From Candidatus Cellulosilyticum pullistercoris (lineage in GTDB: Bacteria > Bacillota > Clostridia > Lachnospirales > Cellulosilyticaceae), in contig JAHLFQ010000107.1 of the NCBI GenBank assembly GCA_018883705.1, forward strand, positions 1 through 6,969: 6,969 nucleotides of DNA, given 5' to 3'. Both the position numbers and the translations under genes were made by a program. Positions 1 to 5,118 of the stretch are shown here, one piece after another; position 1 is the first letter of the stretch; each line of letters opens with the position of its first letter. The notes beneath the pieces were generated by a model. It was given only the letters and a program-made list of their open reading frames with translations, searched no databases and was not told the origin of the DNA.

Positions 1-1
1 T

Positions 2-1690
2 TTTTTAGGTGGTTGTAATACAGGGACAACATCTAAATTACAAAGTAATCAAGAAGCCACGACTTTGCAAGAAGACAAAGAGGAAAAAGTATATGTCGTT
101 AAAGTTCAAAGTATGACAGACCATACAATAACGGCAGTAACTGGTGAGCTAACACAAGATGGACCACCTGCACTGCCTGAAGGGGAGAATATGACACAAG
201 ATGGACCACCAGCACTGCCTGAAGGTGAGAATGTGACACAAGATACACCACCAGCACTACCTGAAGGTGAAACCATGACAAATAATACACCACCATCTGA
301 TACAGGTTCTATGCAAACATTTAATGCTTCTCAAGAAACAGTAACTTTTACGATTAACGATGCAACAACTATTACAATGGAAATGTTACAGGGAACGCAA
401 GAAGGTACGCTTGATCTTATTGGTATCAATGATATTTTAGAAGTAACTCTTAATGAGGATTATACAGCAAAAAGTATTATTGTTAAAAATCTTAATGCAG
501 GTGGAGGATTTGGTGGAAGTAATACTGTAACACAAGGTACATCAGCTTATACAATGGACACGGATCAAAACATAGCAAATGAAAAATATGTTTCTACCGG
601 AGATGATGAAAATGCACTTCGTGTGGATCAGGCAAAAGTAACCTTAGAAAATATTACAGTAGAAAAAACAGAAGGAAATTCTTCTAACACTGAAAATGGC
701 GATTTTTATGGACAAAATGCGGGCTTACTTGTAACGAATGGAGCAGAGGCTACCATTAAAAATAGCACAGTTAATACAACGGTAACCAATGGAAATGGTA
801 TTTTTAGTTATGGGGAAGGAACTGTTGTTAATGTATCAGATAGTGTCATTCATACAACAGGTAATCATTCAGGAGGGATTCAAACCACAGGTGGTGGCAC
901 AATGAATGCTACTAACCTGGAAATTGAGACAAAAGGTGATTCAGCTGCTGCTATTCGTAGTGATAGAGGAGGCGGTACTGTAAATGTAGTAGGTGGAAGT
1001 TATATCACAAATGGTAGTGGTAGTCCAGCTATCTATTCAACCGCTGATATTTCTGTAGCGGATGCGACACTTGTAGCTAATAACTCTGAAGCGCTTGTAA
1101 TAGAAGGTAAGAACTCTATAGCCCTTGAAAACTGCAATGTGACAGGGAATATGAGTAGTAGTAATCTTGATGAAAATGATAGTATACACAATATCATGAT
1201 TTATCAAAGTATGTCAGGTGATGCCGCCATTGGACATTCTACTTTTACTGCAAAAAATGGGAGTATCACTGCTTACCAAGGAGATATGATCTATGTGACT
1301 AATACAACTTGTACAGTAGAATTAACCAATGTTGCACTCACTCTAGCAACCGATACACTTCTTAATATATCTGGAAATACAAGTTCAAGAGGTTGGGGCA
1401 CACAAGGCAGTAACGGCGGGGACTGTACCTTTATTGCAACCAATCAAGTGATGAGTGGTAAAATTCGTGTAGATGATCTTTCTAAATTGGATCTAACACT
1501 ACAGGAAGGCACACAATTTAAAGGTTCAATAAATACTGAGAATATGTCAGGAACAACTCAAGTAACATTAGATAATAGTAGTAAGTGGATACTCACAGGA
1601 GATTCTTATCTTACTGAATTCAAAGGTGACTTAAATCAGGTTGAAACAAATGGTTTTAAACTTTTTGTAAATGGGCAACAAGTCAAATAG
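2..1690 (+). CDS. Beta-helix surface lipoprotein with Pro-rich tandem repeat (5' end outside window)
   Basis: The frame is open to the left edge, and its first visible residues, F-L-G-G-C, form a lipobox. The true start is therefore upstream, and the in-frame TTG at 65 is not a start. Signal peptidase II would cut before the Cys encoded at 14-16, giving a lipid-anchored mature protein of 558 residues on the outer face of the membrane. Numbered from that Cys, residues 1-45 are a polar linker. Residues 46-94 are three and a half copies of a 14-residue acidic, Pro-rich repeat (core PPALPEGE), probably a stalk. From about 202 to the C terminus there are some 12-13 irregular rungs of 21-26 residues, rich in Asn, Thr, Gly and Val, as expected for a right-handed parallel beta-helix (pectin-lyase-like fold). 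I see no catalytic motif, sortase signal or second membrane segment. It may bind polysaccharide or act in adhesion; both are inferences. Similar proteins are usually left as hypothetical. Confidence 0.85.
   Translation, partial: FLGGCNTGTTSKLQSNQEATTLQEDKEEKVYVVKVQSMTDHTITAVTGELTQDGPPALPEGENMTQDGPPALPEGENVTQDTPPALPEGETMTNNTPPSDTGSMQTFNASQETVTFTINDATTITMEMLQGTQEGTLDLIGINDILEVTLNEDYTAKSIIVKNLNAGGGFGGSNTVTQGTSAYTMDTDQNIANEKYVSTGDDENALRVDQAKVTLENITVEKTEGNSSNTENGDFYGQNAGLLVTNGAEATIKNSTVNTTVTNGNGIFSYGEGTVVNVSDSVIHTTGNHSGGIQTTGGGTMNATNLEIETKGDSAAAIRSDRGGGTVNVVGGSYITNGSGSPAIYSTADISVADATLVANNSEALVIEGKNSIALENCNVTGNMSSSNLDENDSIHNIMIYQSMSGDAAIGHSTFTAKNGSITAYQGDMIYVTNTTCTVELTNVALTLATDTLLNISGNTSSRGWGTQGSNGGDCTFIATNQVMSGKIRVDDLSKLDLTLQEGTQFKGSINTENMSGTTQVTLDNSSKWILTGDSYLTEFKGDLNQVETNGFKLFVNGQQVK
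149..295 (+). repeat. 42-bp in-frame tandem repeat, 3.5 copies
   Basis: Units lie at 149-190, 191-232, 233-274 and a partial 275-295. Each codes for 14 residues on the pattern x-TQDGPPALPEGEN, the third with T for G and the last reduced to MTNNTPP. By eye, units 1 and 2 match at 38 of 42 bases and units 2 and 3 at 35 of 42. Copies one and two are the most alike and divergence rises toward the 3' side, which fits unit duplication. The repeat lies between the lipid anchor and the beta-helix, so copy-number change would alter stalk length without breaking the frame. Confidence 0.93.
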
Positions 1691-1733
1691 TTTAATCACA
1701 AAGTTAAAAGACATAGTAATAGGAATATAACAT

Positions 1734-1805
1734 AAAAGCCTAATAGAACCCAATGAGATAAACTGTTAAAAAGTTTAGATCAGCGGTTGTATTAGGCTTT
1801 TTGTA
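1734..1805 (+). terminator. Long hairpin terminator after the lipoprotein gene
   Basis: A perfect 12-bp stem pairs 1734-1745 (AAAAGCCTAATA) with 1790-1801 and is followed by a short T run. After one mismatch the stem continues with AACC (1747-1750) against GGTT (1785-1788). The apical part can also fold: TAAACT (1759-1764) pairs with AGTTTA (1772-1777), and TGA (1754-1756) with TCA (1780-1782). The whole element is a long imperfect hairpin, larger than a usual intrinsic terminator. It sits 43 bases past the stop codon and separates the lipoprotein from the next unit. Confidence 0.8.
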
Positions 1806-1883
1806 ATGAATAGATATTTTGTATAAAAAGCTAGATTGTAATAGAACAAATTGAAAAATTTAATTTTTAAGACAAGAATTTGA

Positions 1884-1912
1884 TTGCAAAAATAATCATC
1901 ATCATGTATAAT
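1884..1912 (+). promoter_or_regulatory. Sigma-A promoter for amidohydrolase-transporter operon
   Basis: The -35 box TTGCAA (1884-1889) matches consensus at 4 of 6 bases. The -10 box TATAAT (1907-1912) is perfect, and the spacer is 17 bases. Transcription would start near 1919, leaving a leader of about 54 bases before the GTG at 1973. The rest of the gap between the upstream terminator and this promoter is AT-rich and shows nothing else recognisable. Confidence 0.7.
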
Positions 1913-1959
1913 CATTCATATATTATAACGAGAGTTCTATTTTATACATAGCAATCAAT

Positions 1960-1964
1960 GGAGG
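1960..1964 (+). promoter_or_regulatory. Shine-Dalgarno site that sets the amidohydrolase start at GTG 1973
   Basis: GGAGG lies 8 bases before GTG 1973, an ideal spacing. It overlaps the last base of the in-frame ATG at 1958, which itself has no purine-rich site upstream (the preceding bases are TACATAGCAATCA). The ribosome should therefore start at 1973 and not at 1958. Confidence 0.85.
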
Positions 1965-1972
1965 ATTACAAG

Positions 1973-3163
1973 GTGAATATTCAAGAAATATTTGACACAG
2001 TAGATAGCATAAAACAAGAAATTATTGATCTAAGAAGAGATTTTCATATGCATCCAGAAGTGGGTTCAGAAGTAGAGAGAACGGCTGGGATTGTTGTAGA
2101 TTTATTAAGAAAATGGGGACTGGAAGTTCAAACAGGTGTGGGTATAACAGGTGTAGTAGGTATTTTAAGAGGACAAAACGGTGGCTCTGTAAAAACAGTT
2201 GCTTTAAGAGCGGATATGGATGCACTTTTGATTAAAGAAGAAAATAATACATGTTATCAATCTGTTTATAATGGAAAGATGCATGCTTGTGGGCATGATG
2301 GCCATACGGCCATGTTATTAGGAGCGGCTAAGGTATTAGCTCAATATAAAGATGAAATAAAGGGAAATATTAAATTCATTTTTCAACCAGAAGAAGAAGG
2401 GCCAAATTCAGGTGCCGAAAATATGATGGCAGATGGCGTGATGAACGATGTAGATGCCATTTTTGGACTACACTTAACAACTGAATATCCTACGGGAACA
2501 GTAACCATCAAAAAAGGAGCTGCTATGGCGTCTTCTGATGATTTTGAAATTGAGATGATAGGGATAGGTGGCCATGCTTCTACTCCTCATAAATGTATCG
2601 ATGCCATTTCAATGGCAGTTAAAGTGTATAACGATATTCAATTTATGGTAAGTAGAGAATTTGATCCTATTGATTCCCTCATTGTTTCCATTGGAGCATT
2701 TAATTCAGGCGCAGCAAGTAATGTGATTCAAGGAAGTGCCAAGTTAAAAGGAACCATTCGTACACTTTCTCATGAAGTAAGAGCTAAAGTAAAAACGAGA
2801 ATTTGTGATATTGTAAAACATGTGGCAGAGGAAGCAGGTGGAAAATATAAAATCAATATAATCCCTGGCGTGCCACCATTAATTAATGATATCAAAAAAG
2901 CAACATTTGCAGAGGAAGTTGTAGAAAAAGTAGTAACAAAAGAAAATGTTATCATATTAGATAAACCCAGTATGGGCTCAGAGGATTTTGCGTTTTATGT
3001 AGAAAAAGTACCAGGAGTGATGATGATGATTGGCGCTAGAAATGAAGAAAAAGGATTTGTTCATCTTATGCATCATCCTAAATTTGATTTTGATGAAGAG
3101 GCTCTAGCTATAGGGGCAAAATTACATATACAACTCGCTATGAATTACTTAGAATCAATATAA
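1973..3163 (+). CDS. M20D-family metallo-amidohydrolase / N-acyl amino acid deacylase
   Basis: A 396-residue cytoplasmic enzyme of the M20D peptidase family (hippurate hydrolase, IAA-amino acid hydrolase, AbgB/YxeP type), normal in length. Family hallmarks run in order: HMHPE at 25-29; RADMDAL with Asp81 and Asp83; HACGHDGH with metal ligands Cys106 and His108; QPEEEG with Glu141 as likely catalytic base and Glu142 as ligand; FGLHL with His167; GGHAS with His201 in the dimerisation domain; GSEDFAFY at 335-342; and HHP with His368 as last ligand. Ligand roles are assigned by family knowledge. It should hydrolyse an amide bond, releasing an amino acid from an acyl, aryl or acetyl group. The substrate cannot be read from sequence. 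The start is GTG 1973; ATG 1958 would add five residues but lacks a ribosome site. A YfcC-type transporter follows 45 bases later, suggesting the enzyme processes what that protein imports. Confidence 0.93.
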   Translation: MNIQEIFDTVDSIKQEIIDLRRDFHMHPEVGSEVERTAGIVVDLLRKWGLEVQTGVGITGVVGILRGQNGGSVKTVALRADMDALLIKEENNTCYQSVYNGKMHACGHDGHTAMLLGAAKVLAQYKDEIKGNIKFIFQPEEEGPNSGAENMMADGVMNDVDAIFGLHLTTEYPTGTVTIKKGAAMASSDDFEIEMIGIGGHASTPHKCIDAISMAVKVYNDIQFMVSREFDPIDSLIVSIGAFNSGAASNVIQGSAKLKGTIRTLSHEVRAKVKTRICDIVKHVAEEAGGKYKINIIPGVPPLINDIKKATFAEEVVEKVVTKENVIILDKPSMGSEDFAFYVEKVPGVMMMIGARNEEKGFVHLMHHPKFDFDEEALAIGAKLHIQLAMNYLESI

Positions 3164-3197
3164 ACTTAGACTTAATAAATGACAATAAAAAAGTATA

Positions 3198-3202
3198 AGA
3201 GG
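3198..3202 (+). promoter_or_regulatory. Ribosome binding site of the YfcC-family transporter
   Basis: AGAGG ends 6 bases before ATG 3209. This is slightly close but workable. No promoter or terminator is visible between the amidohydrolase stop at 3163 and this start, which supports co-transcription. Confidence 0.6.
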
Positions 3203-3208
3203 TAAAAT

Positions 3209-4636
3209 ATGTTACATAATAAAAGTGAAAAAGAAATAAAAAAGAAAAAAGAATTTCCACATACATTTGTCATCTTAGCGTTCATGCTCATTTTAGCAAC
3301 TGTAGCTACATACCTAATACCTGCTGGGCAATATGATGTTACATTAGATGCAGCCACAGGTAAAAGTATGATCATTGCAGATTCATTTCATTATATCAAA
3401 TCCACCTCAGTAGGACTATTTGATATGTTTTTAAGCATCGTAGAAGGTATGATTGATAGTGCTCAAATCATATTCTTCATTTTTATAATAGGTGCCTCCT
3501 TGCATGTTATCGTACAAACAGGAGCTATGGATGCAAGTATCGCATCAATGGTTAGACTCACACAGAAAAAACCAGCCTTATCAAAGGTATGTATCGTGCT
3601 AATAATGATTGTGGTATCAGCTTGGGCATCTACTGGAACCTTTTCCTATGAAGAGATGATAGCATTTGTTCCTATCTTTGTAAGTCTAGCTATCGCATTA
3701 GGTTATGATACAGTTGTTGGACTTGGTATGTCATTAATAGCAGTAGGTGTAGGGTTTGCATCAGCTACAATCAATCCTTTTACAGTAGGTGTTGCACAAG
3801 GATTTGCAGAATTACCATTAGGTTCAGGTATGGGCTTTAGAGTGATCATACTTATCATTATGACATCCATAACAATCGTTTATGTATTATTATACGCCAA
3901 TAAAGTAAAAAAAGATCCATCAAAAAGCCTTGTAGCCGGAATCGAAGTTGGAGATCTTGCTTTAAATGAAGAAAGGTTAGCGACTAAGTTTACCGTAGGT
4001 AGAATCTTAGCTTTAGTTACATTATTTATAGGGATTCTAACTATTATCATAGGGGTAACTAGATGGGGCTGGTATATCAATGAATTTGGTGCAGTATTTT
4101 TGATTGTAGCTGTACTTGCTGGTCTATTTAATAAATTTAGTTTGAATAAGATTTCTGAACTCTTTGTTGTTGGTTTTGAAAGAGCAGCAATGCCAGCAAT
4201 GGTAGTAGGAATGGCTAGGGGAATATTAGTTGTTCTTGATAAAGGAAATATATTAGATACCATTATCAATTCATTTGCCTCTGTATTAGGTGAATTAGGC
4301 ATCTATGTAAGTAGTTTGGGTATGTTAGTATTCCAAATGTTATTAAACTTCCTTATTCCTTCTGGAAGTGCTCAAGCTGCAACGTCTATGCCAATTATGA
4401 TTCCTATTAGTGATTTAATTGGAATGAATCGACAGATTGCCGTATTAATATTCCAATTAGGAGATGGTCTTTCTAACCTGTTATGGCCAACAGGTATGAT
4501 CTTAATATATTGTTCTCTAGCTAAAATTCCAGTGAATAAGTATTACAGATTTTTCTTACCTCTTTTTGGAATTTTGCTTGTAGTGCAAGTTATATTTATT
4601 TTTAGTGCGATATTAATAGGCTATGGACCTTTCTAG
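3209..4636 (+). CDS. YfcC-family (DcuC-like) membrane transporter
   Basis: A 475-residue integral membrane protein of the YfcC / C4-dicarboxylate anaerobic carrier-like family, typical in length. A Lys-rich cytoplasmic N terminus leads into the conserved FPHTFVILAF helix and the LIPAGQYD turn (about residues 17-44). Roughly 11-12 hydrophobic segments follow, with clear ones near 81-103, 122-143, 148-168, 205-227, 257-280, 285-303, 360-384 and 447-472. Two signature stretches are present near the C terminus: IPSGSAQAATSMP from residue 383, a re-entrant-loop-like segment, and LGDGLSNLLWPTG at 417-429. Members are ion-coupled carriers for organic anions, amino acids or peptide-like solutes, and most have no proven substrate. 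Its place directly after an M20D deacylase recalls the AbgB/AbgT arrangement, although AbgT is a different family. I infer import of an acylated amino acid or dipeptide for cleavage inside the cell. Exchange of product for substrate is also possible. Confidence 0.88.
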   Translation: MLHNKSEKEIKKKKEFPHTFVILAFMLILATVATYLIPAGQYDVTLDAATGKSMIIADSFHYIKSTSVGLFDMFLSIVEGMIDSAQIIFFIFIIGASLHVIVQTGAMDASIASMVRLTQKKPALSKVCIVLIMIVVSAWASTGTFSYEEMIAFVPIFVSLAIALGYDTVVGLGMSLIAVGVGFASATINPFTVGVAQGFAELPLGSGMGFRVIILIIMTSITIVYVLLYANKVKKDPSKSLVAGIEVGDLALNEERLATKFTVGRILALVTLFIGILTIIIGVTRWGWYINEFGAVFLIVAVLAGLFNKFSLNKISELFVVGFERAAMPAMVVGMARGILVVLDKGNILDTIINSFASVLGELGIYVSSLGMLVFQMLLNFLIPSGSAQAATSMPIMIPISDLIGMNRQIAVLIFQLGDGLSNLLWPTGMILIYCSLAKIPVNKYYRFFLPLFGILLVVQVIFIFSAILIGYGPF

Positions 4637-4656
4637 TACAATAAGATAACAAAGTT

Positions 4657-4693
4657 AAAAGTCTAGTATGCAATTTTTGTATACTAGACTTTT
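4657..4693 (+). terminator. Hairpin terminator of the operon, possibly bidirectional
   Basis: AAAAGTCTAGTAT (4657-4669) pairs perfectly with 4681-4693. The stem extends inward through a G-T wobble and three more pairs to a 3-base loop, giving a 17-bp stem that begins 20 bases after the transporter stop. The arms carry AAAA on one side and TTTT on the other, so it can act in both directions. On the minus strand it would end the candidate small-peptide transcript from the promoter at 4876-4904. Confidence 0.8.
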
Positions 4694-4733
4694 ATAAAAT
4701 GCTATGTTAACTATATCAATAGTGCGAACTGTA

Positions 4734-4838
4734 TTATACAATGTAGATAGGAAAATAAGGTGCTAAGTAAATGGTTAAAATTAAGGAGAGTATAAAAATG
4801 ATGTACATAAATATGAATTCATATTTTTTTAAAATCAT
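4734..4838 (-). CDS. Candidate small single-span membrane peptide, 34 aa
   Basis: I do not recognise this peptide. On the minus strand, ATG at 4838 opens a 34-codon frame ending in TAA at 4734. It begins MILKKYEF and continues with an unbroken run of Ile, Phe, Leu, Met and Tyr (about residues 8-25, including FIFMYIIFILSLILTIYL), then APYFPIYIV. This is the layout of a small inner-membrane peptide with a positively charged N terminus. A Shine-Dalgarno-like AAAGG (4849-4853) stands 10 bases before the start, which places the full AAAGGAGG register at about 7 bases. A near-consensus promoter lies just upstream and a hairpin terminator begins 40 bases after the stop. Size and hydrophobicity resemble type I toxin peptides, but no antitoxin RNA is demonstrable. 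AT-rich spacer DNA can give hydrophobic frames by chance, so the support comes from the complete set of signals. The unit could also be a non-coding RNA. Confidence 0.38.
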   Translation of the reverse strand: MILKKYEFIFMYIIFILSLILTIYLAPYFPIYIV

Positions 4839-4867
4839 TGAATATCAACCTTTCTGAAAATATTTAC

Positions 4868-4918
4868 TTGTTGGTATTATACAACAAATAGTGTTGCTTG
4901 ACAAATACAAAATGTCAA
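4868..4918. repeat. Cluster of three short inverted repeats over the minus-strand promoter
   Basis: Three perfect small inverted repeats are stacked here: TTGTTG-N8-CAACAA (4868-4887), CAACA-N5-TGTTG (4882-4896) and TTGACA-N9-TGTCAA (4898-4918). The first two share the CAACA arm and cannot form together. On the minus strand they cover the -10 box, the spacer and the -35 box respectively. They could be operator half-sites. Arms of 5-6 bases also arise by chance in AT-rich DNA. Confidence 0.35.
4876..4904 (-). promoter_or_regulatory. Near-consensus minus-strand sigma-A promoter
   Basis: Read on the minus strand, the -35 box is TTGTCA (4904-4899, 5 of 6 matches), the spacer is 17 bases, and the -10 box is TATAAT (4881-4876, perfect). 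By consensus match this is one of the two best promoters in the window. No annotated-size gene lies to its left on that strand, only the 34-codon frame. Transcription would start near 4869 and run about 210 bases to the hairpin at 4657-4693. Confidence 0.55.
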
Positions 4919-5054
4919 ATAATAGAGAAAAATGTTTGTATGAATCTAAAAATACGAAATAGAAATCATAAAATCAACCAAATAGAGTTAGAAAAGTGAA
5001 AGTACCAAGTTTGAGTAGATTTATATAGAATGATTAGTATTTCATATAAAAAGT

Positions 5055-5083
5055 TTGATTAGTCAAATAGAATATGATATAAT
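5055..5083 (+). promoter_or_regulatory. Extended -10 promoter of the CNNM/CorC-type gene
   Basis: The -35 box TTGATT (5055-5060) matches at 4 of 6 bases. The spacer is 17 bases and the -10 box TATAAT (5078-5083) is perfect, preceded by TGA (5075-5077), which makes it an extended -10. The start point would be near 5090, leaving a leader of about 29 bases. A small inverted repeat TTTGA-N4-TCAAA (5054-5067) covers the -35 box and could be an operator. Confidence 0.75.
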
Positions 5084-5104
5084 TAATGCCAAAATATAAA
5101 AATT

Positions 5105-5109
5105 GGAGG
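5105..5109 (+). promoter_or_regulatory. Ribosome binding site of the CNNM/CorC-type gene
   Basis: GGAGG lies 9 bases before ATG 5119. It is strong and fixes that start. The encoded N terminus, MDPDP, is also a familiar beginning for this family in clostridia, as far as I recall. Confidence 0.8.
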
Positions 5110-5118
5110 AATTGAATT

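Noticed and set aside
65..67. TTG as start of the lipoprotein gene
   Set aside because: The frame is open upstream to the window edge and encodes a lipobox ending in Cys at 14-16. There is no ribosome site before 65.
99..296. Minus-strand 65-codon frame over the repeat region
   Set aside because: It is the antisense reading of the Pro-rich repeat, low in complexity, with no ribosome site or family resemblance.
3880..4302. Minus-strand 140-codon frame inside the transporter gene
   Set aside because: It lies wholly opposite a well-supported YfcC-family gene, its composition mirrors that gene's codons, and no promoter or domain is evident.
1698..4661. Identical 13-mer ACAAAGTTAAAAG after the lipoprotein stop (1698-1710) and after the transporter stop (4649-4661)
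   Set aside because: A rough estimate at this base composition gives a chance 13-base match in a window this size. The bases are low in complexity and both copies simply precede terminators.
4898..4925. Plus-strand promoter starting from the perfect TTGACA at 4898
   Set aside because: The best -10 at a workable distance (TAATAG at 4920) matches only 3 of 6 bases. The TTGACA is better explained as part of the inverted repeat.
4940..4999. Plus-strand 19-codon frame rich in Asn, Lys and Arg
   Set aside because: It has no Shine-Dalgarno site and no promoter, and such a frame is expected by chance in AT-rich DNA.
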